64,000 nucleotides of DNA from Saccharospirillum alexandrii_A. GTDB lineage: Bacteria; Pseudomonadota; Gammaproteobacteria; Pseudomonadales; Natronospirillaceae. Shown here one piece after another: positions 8,446-16,628 of the stretch; position 1 is the first letter of the stretch; each line of letters opens with the position of its first letter. The position numbers and the translations under genes are program-made. The notes under the pieces are model-generated. The model had not been told where the DNA came from and ran no database searches. It worked only from the letters and a program-made list of their open reading frames with translations. The DNA lies in the NCBI RefSeq assembly GCF_043641555.1, contig NZ_JBHZRJ010000006.1:124001-188000 (forward strand), written 5' to 3'.

Positions 8446-8629
8446 GTATCAGCCACCGGGTGTGTCTATCCGGGGCCGGTGTGAACCCGTCCATGGGGCC
8501 TAGACCGCAGGATATGAATCCCTTCCATGGGATTCACCCTCTGGGCTCGCTGCGCTCGTGCTAAAACGCTCCTGGCGTTTTAGTCCATGCTGCGGACTTC
8601 CCCGGATAAACACACCCGGCACCTGATAC
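8446..8629. repeat. Palindromic intergenic element, copy 1 (with nested insertion)
   Basis: Arms of 30 bp at 8446-8475 and 8600-8629 are inverted repeats of each other (26/30), sharing the CCGGGTGTGT and TATCCGGGG blocks. The core carries the family signature CCATGGGGCCTAGACCGCAG and CATGCTGCGGACTTCCCC, but about 75 bp at 8511-8585 interrupts it; that insert has its own hairpins, GAATCCC/GGGATTC (8516-8535) and CTAAAACGC/GCGTTTTAG (8561-8583). The element lies between the barrel gene and the TetR gene. Confidence 0.8.
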
Positions 8630-8658
8630 TTAGTTAGTAGCAAACACTACACTTTGAA

Positions 8659-10023
8659 CTAAAACAGCCACTCCACTTGCCAGAACAGTCGGTCATTGTC
8701 TTCGGCGGCTTGTAGGGCGGGTGCGTCGCCGCTGCGATAGCTTACCCAGCCCAGTTCGGAGCGCCACTGGTCGTTGATGGTCCAGTCGGCGCCGAGTCGA
8801 ATGGCTTGTCCGATGTCTTCGCTCAGGCCAAAGCCGAGTATGGCCGTGGTCAGTGTCAGCCGTTCGCGGGCGGTGCTGTGTTCCAGGCCAACGGCCCAGC
8901 GGTGGCTGAACTCTTCGCCCAGGCTGGCCGCCATGCCGGGCTGATAGTCCGGAAGATACCCTGTGCTGAGTTCCAGCACCAGTCGGCTGTTCGCGGGCAG
9001 CGTCAGGTCGCCGCCCAGTGCCCAGCCCAGCCGTTCGGTGGTGCGCACCGGGTTTTGCGTTTGTGGCGGGTTGCCGCTAACCGGTGCCCAGGCCAGGCCG
9101 TCTTCGGCGGCCAGCTCGGCTTTCAGGATGGCGGGGCCCACGGGCAGGCTTAGCCCGGCGCCGAGGGTGGTTAGGCGTTCATAGTGACGCTCGATGCCGC
9201 CGGGCCTGAATTCCAGATGGCCCGAGGGGTTGTAACCGCGCCAGATAAACGCCGCGATGTCCGCATTGCGCCACAAGCCGCTCAGGCGAATGCCGCCGGA
9301 GTGGGCGCCCGGGTCTTCCCAGCCGTGGTCTGGGGTTTGGTCATCGGTTTCGGCTGCGGCCGGGTAATAGTCGCTGCCATACACCGGTCGTTCCGCCGTG
9401 CGGTTTTCGTGGGCGATAACGCCCTGTAAGGTCCAGTCGCCCAGGTAATAGCGGGCCTCTGTGAGCCAGCGCGAGAGCCGGGCTTCATCGGCATCGTACA
9501 AGCCGGGTTGTGAGAGCTGCGGCGGGTTCACCGGCTCCAATATCGACAGCACGTCGTTAAAACCCCAGGTCAGAACCTGCCGGCCGCTGGTGAGCACCCA
9601 GCCTGGCGTTGTGTAGGCGAGCCGCGCTTCGTTCAGCTCAAATTGGGTCTCGCGCTGGTCGCGGTAGGGTGTTTTCCAGTCTGCGTCTGACTTCAGCTCA
9701 AACACCCAATCCTGGCTCAGTTCGGCATCCAGCAGAATGTTTAACCGCTCGGTAGGCCGCCATTCCAGCCGGGGGTTCCAGGCCGTTACCAGGCTGGCCA
9801 GGCCGCGATGATCGGTCGCGCCCGGTGCCGGGGCACTGTGTGCCGTGGCCCACTGGCCCCGGTGGATCAGACGGTTGGCGATATACAGCTCGCTGTTTGA
9901 GGCTGGGGCGGCGGTTTCAACCTCGCTAAAGCCGCTGTCGAAGGCGTCGCCGAAGGGGTCATCTTCTGCTGCAACGCTGGCGCACAGAGCGGCCAGAACG
10001 GGCAGCCAAACACTGGGTTTCAT
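8659..10023 (-). CDS. Outer-membrane beta-barrel protein (DUF1302-like)
   Basis: 454 aa with a signal peptide (MKPSVWLPVLAALCASVAA) and then alternating short amphipathic strands rich in Trp, Tyr and Arg, ending in a terminal aromatic residue (QVEWLF) as outer-membrane barrels do. The first mature segment, with LEWRPTERLNILLDAEL and a tract ending GRQVLTWGFND, resembles DUF1302/alginate-export-like barrels commonly paired with RND/MMPL pumps. Its start overlaps the stop of the LolA-like gene as ATGA (10020-10023), so it is the third gene of a coupled operon. It is probably the outer-membrane component of the same export path; the substrate is unknown. Confidence 0.75.
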   Translation of the reverse strand: MKPSVWLPVLAALCASVAAEDDPFGDAFDSGFSEVETAAPASNSELYIANRLIHRGQWATAHSAPAPGATDHRGLASLVTAWNPRLEWRPTERLNILLDAELSQDWVFELKSDADWKTPYRDQRETQFELNEARLAYTTPGWVLTSGRQVLTWGFNDVLSILEPVNPPQLSQPGLYDADEARLSRWLTEARYYLGDWTLQGVIAHENRTAERPVYGSDYYPAAAETDDQTPDHGWEDPGAHSGGIRLSGLWRNADIAAFIWRGYNPSGHLEFRPGGIERHYERLTTLGAGLSLPVGPAILKAELAAEDGLAWAPVSGNPPQTQNPVRTTERLGWALGGDLTLPANSRLVLELSTGYLPDYQPGMAASLGEEFSHRWAVGLEHSTARERLTLTTAILGFGLSEDIGQAIRLGADWTINDQWRSELGWVSYRSGDAPALQAAEDNDRLFWQVEWLF

Positions 10024-10841
10024 AGGCCCTGCTCCAGGCGCTGAACGGTGAATTCAGACGCAGAGACCTCGGGGTTCAGGTTGATGTTGCTGAACGTCAG
10101 CTGGGTGCGGTGCACCGTTTGGCCGCCTTCCTGGCTGACCACCTGCATCACCAGCGGTAACCAGAATCCATCGCGTTGTTCCCACTCGGGCAGGTTCATC
10201 AGTTTGCGTTCATTGGCGTGCTCAAGTGTGTGAATGGCGCGGATGACCTGATGATTGCTTTGCTGAACATACACGACCGATTCGGTATAGCCGGTGCGGT
10301 CGACCACGCTCTGGTTGGCGGCGGTTGCGCGCACTCGCCAGACGGGCTCCTCCCCTACCCGCTCTTCACCCAGCAGTTCGTAGGTCCATTCATCGAGATT
10401 GCGCGATGACATATCGGCATAGGATAAATCGGACCCCATGAAACTGCTGCTCTGGTCGCTGCCGGCAATGCGTTTCGATTTGTTCATGCTGGGCAGGAAG
10501 AGCCACTGATCATCGCTGCGTTGCGGGTCGTCGTAATCGTGCACCAGAAAACCGGTGCCGCGCACGTCGGCCGGTTCCAGAAAAAACAGCAGGCTGCGTT
10601 CGCTGTCGTCAAAGGTTTGGCTGAGCGAACGCAAGCGACGCACACGCTGGTTGCCGTTGCGGTCGATGAGGGTCATCGCCATATCGGCCGCCATCAACTC
10701 GGGCGACGGCTGGGCGTCGACCTGCTCCATGATCTCCCTGCCGGTTTCAGCCTGGGCGGTGTTGCAGGCCAGCACCAGCATGGCCATAAGAATCGCGATG
10801 CCTGCGGTCAGGTTAGGGGGTACTTGGGTAAAGAGTCTCAT
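10020..10841 (-). CDS. Periplasmic LolA-like (outer-membrane lipoprotein-sorting) protein
   Basis: 273 aa. The N-terminus has a hydrophobic signal (LTAGIAILMAMLVLACNTAQA); the Cys in LACN sits where a lipobox could be, so either cleavage or lipidation is possible. The mature part has the LolA-fold features of proteins annotated 'outer membrane lipoprotein-sorting': repeated beta strands with LFFLEPADVRGTGFLVHDY, QWLFLPSMNKSKRI and SFMGSDLSYADM. Such proteins accompany MMPL pumps and are thought to carry hydrophobic cargo across the periplasm. Both ends overlap neighbours by 4 bases (ATGA), placing it in the middle of a tightly coupled three-gene operon. Confidence 0.8.
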   Translation of the reverse strand: MRLFTQVPPNLTAGIAILMAMLVLACNTAQAETGREIMEQVDAQPSPELMAADMAMTLIDRNGNQRVRRLRSLSQTFDDSERSLLFFLEPADVRGTGFLVHDYDDPQRSDDQWLFLPSMNKSKRIAGSDQSSSFMGSDLSYADMSSRNLDEWTYELLGEERVGEEPVWRVRATAANQSVVDRTGYTESVVYVQQSNHQVIRAIHTLEHANERKLMNLPEWEQRDGFWLPLVMQVVSQEGGQTVHRTQLTFSNINLNPEVSASEFTVQRLEQGL

Positions 10842-13294
10842 CTGTTAGTCTCCTGTTTCAGGCGTGGGGCATACCAGCGCAGCAGCACCGGTGTCAGCGT
10901 GAAATTTGATAACGCGGCGAGTAAAAAAGCGGTTCCGCTGAGCAACCCAAAATGGAAAATGCTCGATACATCGCTGAACAAAAACACGTAAAACCCGACG
11001 GTTAATACCACGGCGGTGGTCAGCAAGGCGGGGCCGGCATGTTCAAAGGCGATGTCGACGGCCTGCTCTGCATCGCCGGTTTCAGCAAAGGCGGTGCGGA
11101 AGTGGTGGGCAAAGTGCACGGTGTTATCGACAGTAATGCCAATGGCCACGGTCGCGACCAGCATGGTGAACAGGTCCAACGGAATGCCGAGCACCTTCAT
11201 CAGCCCCATCACCACCAGAATAGGCGCGAGGTTGGGCAACATGGCCACCGCGCCCAAACCCACCGAGCGCAGCAGGGCCATCATCATCAGCGTGATGGCA
11301 ATGGCGGCCAGGCCGTAACTCCAGGCGGTGGTGGTGATGACTTCATCGAGCGTATCGCTGAGCAACGGCAGCAAACCCGCTACCCGCACCTCGGCCCAGG
11401 GCGTCAGTGCCTGGCTCAGGGTGTGTTCCGTCACGTTAACAAAGCCCTGGTATTGCAGAATGTCGGCCCAGGGCATGATCAGCGTGATCTTCATTTCGCG
11501 GTAGTCGGGGCTGACCAGGCGGCTCAGTTCATCGGCACCGCTGTTCTCGAACAGCACCAGTTCTTCGGCGAGCAAACTGGCCGAATCGGGAATGGCGTAA
11601 TAGTCGGCGTCGCCGCTGTTTAGGGCCTGGTGAGTGCCTTTAATGATGTCGAGCAGGGAGTTGACGTGCCCAATGCTGACGCCGCCGGGGCGGCCTGCCT
11701 GCAGTTGAGCCAGCACCTCATCCAGCCGCTTCAGCATCTGCGGGTTTTTAAGGCCGTTTTCTTCGCCGGTGTCGATGATGACATCCATATTAATGGTGCC
11801 GCTCAACTTCGCATCGATGGTGTCGGTCGCGGCGCGGATCGGCAGCGATGCCGGCATCCAGTTCAGGGGGTCGAACGAGAACCGCAGTTGCACCGCCAGC
11901 GTTAGCGCAATCGCCACCGCCAACAGCCAGACGCCCGCCAGCCAGGCACCGCGGCGCAGGCTCAGGCCGGCGAACCCGCGCAGAATGGTTTGCACCGGCC
12001 CATGCTCTCTGGCTTGCTCCGATACGGAAGCCTGCACCATTCGTGGTGCCGACAGGGGCCAGAGCGACATCAGCGCCGGCATCAGCAACACCGTCAGCGC
12101 AAAGGCCAGCATAACTCCCAACGCCGCAAACAGGCCGAGGTTGGCAATGGGAATCAGGTCGCCACTGGCCAGTGTCGCGAGCCCGGCCGCGGTGGTCAGC
12201 GAGGTCAGTAGCATCGGCAGGGCCGTGCGGCGGATCGCCAGGCGCATGGCAGCGTAACGGTCTTGCCCGGTGTTGTAGGCCCGGAAAAAATGCGTCAGCA
12301 CATGAATGGCATCGCCCACGGTAATGGCGAGCAGAAAAGACGGCACCAGAATCAGCGGCATCTGCACCGTCTGGCCAGCCAGCGACAGGCTGGCGAAGGT
12401 TGCCAGAATGGCCAGCAGCACCGCTGAAAGCGGAATCACCACCGCCGAAACACGCCGGAAAAACACAATCAGCACCGTGATGATCAACGCGATGGTGAGG
12501 CCGATGAAGGTCTGCATTTCGCGCTTCATGGTGGCTTCCAGTTGCTGGTTTATCACCGGCATACCGGCCAACACGGCATCCAACCCGTCGGTGGCGGCCA
12601 TTTCTGCTTCGAGCGCGGTAATCAGTTCGGACATCTTTTCGATGGGCAAAAAGGTGTTGCCTTCCTCTGCGGGGGCCGATGTTGCTGCAGATGGGCTCGC
12701 CGCAAAGGCGTCACCAAAGGCATCGTCGAACGCGGCCGCGTCGTCGCTTACCGCCTGGGGGTCGAAATCGTAGGTATAGGGTTCAATCACCAGGGTGGTG
12801 AAGGTGCGGTCGGCGTTAACCACCAGCCCTTCGAGCGCGGGCGTCGCAGCAATGCGGTCTTCAAGGGTGGCCCGGCTCAGTGTGCCCACTGGTTCAGGCA
12901 CCAGGTCATCGACAGTCAGGCTATCGGCCGTACCTTCCTGATAAGGCGCGTTCAACAAACTGTCGACCCGCCGCACCCAGGGCACTTGCTGTTCAATGCG
13001 CCGGTGAAGGTCGGCCAGCCGGGTCAGGTTTTCATCGCTGAGCACGTCGGCCGCTTCTATACCGACCACGATAACGTCGTTGCGGCCATAGGTTTCCTTG
13101 ACGGCGTTATAGGCTTGGCGCGCGGGTTTGCTTTCATCGATAAAGTGCTCAAGATCGGTATCGATTTGCAACTGCGGCAACTGACTGCCAAGCGCCACCA
13201 TAAACAGCAACAGGCTCGCCAGCACCGGCCAGGGGTGTCGCATAACCCAGTCGGTGTAGCGTTCCAGCCAGCTTGCCAGGCGGGTTGATTGCAT
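10838..13294 (-). CDS. MMPL/RND family transporter
   Basis: 818 aa with two homologous halves, each a single N-terminal membrane helix, a large periplasmic domain and a five-helix bundle. The charged intramembrane motif appears as AITVGDAIHVLTHFFRA in half one and AIGITVDNTVHFAHHFRTA in half two, typical of MMPL/HpnN-like exporters of hydrophobic molecules. A GAGGAG site sits 8 bases before the ATG. It is first gene of the operon; the next gene's start overlaps its stop (10838-10841). A low-complexity Ala/Asp-rich loop (about residues 185-215, FDDAFGDAFAA...) is also echoed at the start of the barrel protein (DPFGDAFDSG), perhaps a docking segment. Cargo unknown: lipid, hopanoid or hydrocarbon are possibilities by family. 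Confidence 0.85.
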   Translation of the reverse strand: MQSTRLASWLERYTDWVMRHPWPVLASLLLFMVALGSQLPQLQIDTDLEHFIDESKPARQAYNAVKETYGRNDVIVVGIEAADVLSDENLTRLADLHRRIEQQVPWVRRVDSLLNAPYQEGTADSLTVDDLVPEPVGTLSRATLEDRIAATPALEGLVVNADRTFTTLVIEPYTYDFDPQAVSDDAAAFDDAFGDAFAASPSAATSAPAEEGNTFLPIEKMSELITALEAEMAATDGLDAVLAGMPVINQQLEATMKREMQTFIGLTIALIITVLIVFFRRVSAVVIPLSAVLLAILATFASLSLAGQTVQMPLILVPSFLLAITVGDAIHVLTHFFRAYNTGQDRYAAMRLAIRRTALPMLLTSLTTAAGLATLASGDLIPIANLGLFAALGVMLAFALTVLLMPALMSLWPLSAPRMVQASVSEQAREHGPVQTILRGFAGLSLRRGAWLAGVWLLAVAIALTLAVQLRFSFDPLNWMPASLPIRAATDTIDAKLSGTINMDVIIDTGEENGLKNPQMLKRLDEVLAQLQAGRPGGVSIGHVNSLLDIIKGTHQALNSGDADYYAIPDSASLLAEELVLFENSGADELSRLVSPDYREMKITLIMPWADILQYQGFVNVTEHTLSQALTPWAEVRVAGLLPLLSDTLDEVITTTAWSYGLAAIAITLMMMALLRSVGLGAVAMLPNLAPILVVMGLMKVLGIPLDLFTMLVATVAIGITVDNTVHFAHHFRTAFAETGDAEQAVDIAFEHAGPALLTTAVVLTVGFYVFLFSDVSSIFHFGLLSGTAFLLAALSNFTLTPVLLRWYAPRLKQETNR

Positions 13295-13319
13295 TTTTGA
13301 ACTCCTCGTGAGCGCGTCA

Positions 13320-13335
13320 TTAATCAGGTGATTAA
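13320..13335. promoter_or_regulatory. Candidate TetR-type operator upstream of the MMPL operon
   Basis: TTAATCAGGTGATTAA is a palindrome with perfect 7-bp arms around a 2-bp centre, 26 bases before the MMPL start codon, in the MMPL-ptsP divergent region. Size and symmetry suit a TetR dimer, and a tetR gene lies at the end of the same gene set. Confidence 0.5.
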
Positions 13336-13361
13336 ACCTTAGCTCCTGAGCCTGTTGTGAA

Positions 13362-13404
13362 GCGACTGATCCTGTTCATCAAAGTGCATGAAATGATCAG
13401 TCGC
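13362..13404. promoter_or_regulatory. Nested inverted repeat in the MMPL-ptsP divergent region
   Basis: GCGACTGATC (13362-13371) and GATCAGTCGC (13395-13404) are perfect 10-bp inverted repeats; inside them TTCAT and ATGAA form a second pair. As the flanking genes diverge, a terminator is unlikely; a regulator site or cruciform is more plausible. Confidence 0.45.
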
Positions 13405-13507
13405 CCACACCCGGCTGCCACCAAGGACCAGTGGTGCTCAACCCAAAAACCAGCGACAATAGCGCTATGACTCACTTTCCGATTGAACGCTTGGCCACAG
13501 GACATCC

Positions 13508-15766
13508 ATGCTCAACCCGCTGATTACTGCCAAACGCATCCTGATCGCCGCCGCCCAGGCGCCGGACAGCGCATCGCTGATGCGTTTGATCGTGGAGCGC
13601 ATTCGCACGGCCCTGAAGGTGGACGTGTGCAGCCTCTATGTGATGGATGAGCAGGGTGAACTGGTGTTAACAGCCACGCTGGGTTTGTCGGAAGAGTCCA
13701 TCGGTACCACACGCATGGCGCCTGGCCAGGGCCTGGTGGGCACCATTGCCCAGCGCCAGCACCCGCTGAACCTCGATAACGCCGAACACCACCCGCGCTT
13801 TCGCTATTTCGAACAGACCGGTGAAGAGGATTTTCAGGGCTTTCTGGGGGTACCCATTATTCACCTCGGCCAGACGCTCGGCGTGCTGGTGGTGCAGGTG
13901 CAGGAGACCCGGCGCTTTACCGAGGAAGAAGAAGCCTTTCTGATTACCATGGCCGCGCACATGGCGGGCAGCCTTGCCGGCAACCTGAAGAAAGCCACGC
14001 GCCCGCTGGTGACAGATGATCACGTCCCGGTACTGCGTTTTCAGGGCATAAAAGGCGCCCCCGGCATTCAAATTGCGACCGCCTGGCTGGTGAAAGACGA
14101 TGTGCGCCTCGACGACATTCCCGAGCGCGACGGCACCAGCATTGACTACGAACAGCAACGAATCGCCGAAGCCATGGCCGACACCCGGGATGAACTCGAT
14201 ACCGGCCTCGATCAGCTTGGCAGCAACAGCAACGACACCCTGAATTCACTGCTCGACGTCTATAAATTGTTGCTGCAAAGCCCCGAACTGAAACAGGCCA
14301 TTGCCGAAGAAATTCAGTTGGGCGTCAGCGCCAGCACCGCGCTGAAACGGGCCATGCTCAGCCAGATTGCGGTATTCGAAGCCATGGACGACCCCTACCT
14401 GAAAGCCCGGGCGGAAGATTTACGGGTGCTGGGGGTACGGGTATACCGGCATTTGCACGAAGAACTCAATGAGCGCATGCAGCCGGAAAACCCGGTGATT
14501 CTGGTGGGCCGCGAGATCAACATCTCGCACTTTACCCGCATCGATCACGATAAGCTGGTGGGCATTGTCAGCCTGGAAGGCTCGGCGCTGTCACACACGG
14601 CGGTGCTGGCCAATGCGCTGGGTATTCCCGCCGTAGTGGGCATTGGCGATGAAGACCTAAGCAGCCTCGATAAAACCGAAATCATCATCGATGGCTATCG
14701 TGGCCTGGTCATCGGCCACCCGCCGGTGGCGTTGCTGAACGAGTTTCAGCGCATGGCGCGCCAGGAAAAAGCCCTGCAGGCGGATCTGTCGCATTTGAAG
14801 AGCCTGCCGGCAGAGAGCAAAGACGGGCAGCGGGTTCGGTTATACACCAACACCGGTCTGCTGGCCGACATTTCGCCGGGCCTGGAACGAGGCGCCGAGG
14901 GCATCGGCCTGTATCGCTCTGAAATTCCGTTCATGGCGCACAATACCTTCCCGACCGAGGAAGAGCAGGTGCGCATTTACCGGGGCGTACTCAGTGCCTA
15001 TTCACCCAAACCGGTGGTGATGCGTACCCTCGACATCGGCGGCGACAAGGCCCTGCCCTATTTCCCGATCAAGGAGCAGAACCCCTTTCTCGGCTGGCGC
15101 GGTGTGCGCTTCACGCTCGATTACCGCAACATTCTGCTCGACCAGATTCGTGCCATGCTGATCGCGAATGTCGATAACGACAACTTGCAACTGATGATCC
15201 CGATGCTCAGTCGCGAAGACGAGCTGGAGCGGTTTCACGCCATTGTCGATGAAGCCGTTGCTCAGTTGAAGGAAGAAGGCTACCCGGTCAGTAAACCGCC
15301 AGTCGGCATTATGGTGGAGGTGCCCGCGGTACTCTGGCTGTTGCCGCGCCTGCGCGACACCATCGATTTCGTCTCGATCGGCTCCAACGACCTCACTCAG
15401 TATTTGCTGGCGGTCGATCGCAACAACCCCAAGGTAGCCTCGCTCTACAGCCACCTGCACCCGGCGGTCATCAGCGCCTTGCGCGGCCTGGTGCGCGAGT
15501 GCACGCGGCTGAATCTGCCAGTGAGCATCTGCGGGGAAATGGCGACCGACCCGGTCGCGGTGGTACTCCTGCTGGGCATGGGTGTTCGCACCCTAAGCCT
15601 CTCGGCCTTCCACCTGCCCCGCATCAAATGGCTGATTCGTTACCTTCACATAAGCGACTGCGTCAGCCTGCTCGACCGCGCCCAAAACTGCCGCACCGAG
15701 CAAGACCTGCGCGACATGATCAACGACCATATCCGCGAGCTTGGCTTGGGTGCCTTAATACAATAG
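13508..15766 (+). CDS. ptsP: Phosphoenolpyruvate-protein phosphotransferase PtsP (Enzyme I-Ntr)
   Basis: 752 aa, standard PtsP length. An N-terminal GAF domain (about 1-165) precedes the EI core: HPr-binding and phosphohistidine domain with GSALSHTAVLANALGIP (His about 363), then the PEP-binding barrel with RSEIPFMAH, GGDKALPYFP, the EI signature SIGSNDLTQYLLAVDRNNP and catalytic Cys in SICGEMATDP (about 675). It transfers phosphate from PEP to NPr as the first step of the nitrogen-related PTS, a regulatory relay. AGGA lies just before the ATG. In many relatives an rppH gene precedes ptsP; here the upstream neighbour is the divergent MMPL operon instead. Followed by two palindromic elements before the convergent pgpA. 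Confidence 0.95.
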   Translation: MLNPLITAKRILIAAAQAPDSASLMRLIVERIRTALKVDVCSLYVMDEQGELVLTATLGLSEESIGTTRMAPGQGLVGTIAQRQHPLNLDNAEHHPRFRYFEQTGEEDFQGFLGVPIIHLGQTLGVLVVQVQETRRFTEEEEAFLITMAAHMAGSLAGNLKKATRPLVTDDHVPVLRFQGIKGAPGIQIATAWLVKDDVRLDDIPERDGTSIDYEQQRIAEAMADTRDELDTGLDQLGSNSNDTLNSLLDVYKLLLQSPELKQAIAEEIQLGVSASTALKRAMLSQIAVFEAMDDPYLKARAEDLRVLGVRVYRHLHEELNERMQPENPVILVGREINISHFTRIDHDKLVGIVSLEGSALSHTAVLANALGIPAVVGIGDEDLSSLDKTEIIIDGYRGLVIGHPPVALLNEFQRMARQEKALQADLSHLKSLPAESKDGQRVRLYTNTGLLADISPGLERGAEGIGLYRSEIPFMAHNTFPTEEEQVRIYRGVLSAYSPKPVVMRTLDIGGDKALPYFPIKEQNPFLGWRGVRFTLDYRNILLDQIRAMLIANVDNDNLQLMIPMLSREDELERFHAIVDEAVAQLKEEGYPVSKPPVGIMVEVPAVLWLLPRLRDTIDFVSIGSNDLTQYLLAVDRNNPKVASLYSHLHPAVISALRGLVRECTRLNLPVSICGEMATDPVAVVLLLGMGVRTLSLSAFHLPRIKWLIRYLHISDCVSLLDRAQNCRTEQDLRDMINDHIRELGLGALIQ

Positions 15767-15780
15767 GTGGCTGCAGTCCG

Positions 15781-15891
15781 CGTCGGACACCGGTAGTACC
15801 TCGAAGGGGTCGTCGTGAATCCGTCCATGGAGCCTAGGCCGCAACATCCATGTTGCGGACTCCCCCTTCGAGGCACTACCGGTATCCAACG
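15781..15891. repeat. Palindromic intergenic element, copy 2
   Basis: 29-bp arms at 15781-15809 and 15863-15891 match at 26/29 (shared ACCGGTAGT and CCTCGAAGGGG). All three differences are transitions that would be G-U pairs in a minus-strand RNA. The 53-bp core contains CCGTCCATGGAGCCTAGG and GCAACATCCATGTTGC, the family signature. It begins 15 bases after the ptsP stop and could act as a terminator. The 353-base gap 15767-16119 holds only this copy and copy 5. Confidence 0.8.
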
Positions 15892-15951
15892 CTGGTTTCT
15901 AGTATGCACTTCATGTAATTCAACTTAGATACTGACTTGGCGAAACTGATA

Positions 15952-16064
15952 GCGCCAGGTGGCAGAGGTGCTCCTGCGGGGGTATCTGAGGCATGGATGC
16001 CGAAGTTAAGCCAACATGGATGTTTTCACGGCGCCCCCGCAGGAGCATCTCTGCTACCTGGCGC
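15952..16064. repeat. Palindromic intergenic element, copy 5 (diverged, opposite orientation)
   Basis: 31-bp arms at 15952-15982 and 16034-16064 match at 29/31 (GCGCCAGGT, GCAGAG, TGCTCCTGCGGGGG); both differences allow G-U pairing on the plus strand. The 51-bp core has GGCATGGATGCC and AACATGGATGTT and ends TTTTCACGGCG; aligned with the reverse complement of copy 2 it keeps the CATGGATG ... CATGGA ... TTCACG order, so it is a diverged member facing the other way. Lies 60 bp from copy 2. Confidence 0.7.
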
Positions 16065-16119
16065 GAGCTCATGCCACCAAAACCAACCGCGAACTCCGAA
16101 ACTTGAGCTAATGGCTGAG

Positions 16120-16599
16120 CTACAAAACCACCCACACAAGTAAATGCAAAATCACGCCTGCAAAAATACCCGCAATGACGTCGTCTATCATGATGCCCAG
16201 CCCGCCTTCAACGCGCCGGTCTAGCCAGCCGATGGGCCAGGGTTTGATGATGTCGAATATCCGGAACAGGATGAACCCCAGTACGACCGTCCATAGGCTG
16301 ACCGGTACGGCGATCATTGTGATCCAGAAACCGACGAATTCATCCCAGACGATGCCGCCGTGGTCGTGAACGCCCATGTCTCGGGATACCCGATCGCAGA
16401 GGTAACAGCCCAGAATAAATGACGCCACCACCACGACCAGGTAGAGCCAGAGTGGCAATAGGGAAAGCAGCAGGAACAGGGGAATGGCCGCCAGGGTGCC
16501 GAAGGTGCCGGGCGCTTTGGGCGCGGCGCCACTGCCCAGGCCGAAGGCTAGAAAATGCGTCCAGTGGTTATGCCAGCGGCGGGCACTCGGTTCAATCAT
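16120..16599 (-). CDS. pgpA: Phosphatidylglycerophosphatase A
   Basis: 159 aa, the usual PgpA size. An integral membrane enzyme that removes phosphate from phosphatidylglycerol phosphate to give phosphatidylglycerol. Signature segments are visible: FGSG...GTFGTLAAIPLF near the N-terminus, DRVSRDMGVHDHGGIVWDEFVGFW in the middle and FDIIKPWPIGWLDR followed by GIMIDDVIAG toward the C-terminus, with three to four hydrophobic helices. AGGAT lies before the ATG. It is 29 bases downstream of thiL, the usual thiL-pgpA pairing; nusB, which often precedes them, is absent here. Confidence 0.93.
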   Translation of the reverse strand: MIEPSARRWHNHWTHFLAFGLGSGAAPKAPGTFGTLAAIPLFLLLSLLPLWLYLVVVVASFILGCYLCDRVSRDMGVHDHGGIVWDEFVGFWITMIAVPVSLWTVVLGFILFRIFDIIKPWPIGWLDRRVEGGLGIMIDDVIAGIFAGVILHLLVWVVL

Positions 16600-16628
16600 C
16601 CGTTACATCCTGTTGAAAAGCGGTCGGG

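Noticed and set aside
8470..8564. Short frames across palindromic elements (coding ...NPSMGPR...-like peptides)
   Set aside because: The same peptide string appears only because the repeat core is shared; there are no ribosome sites or codon bias.
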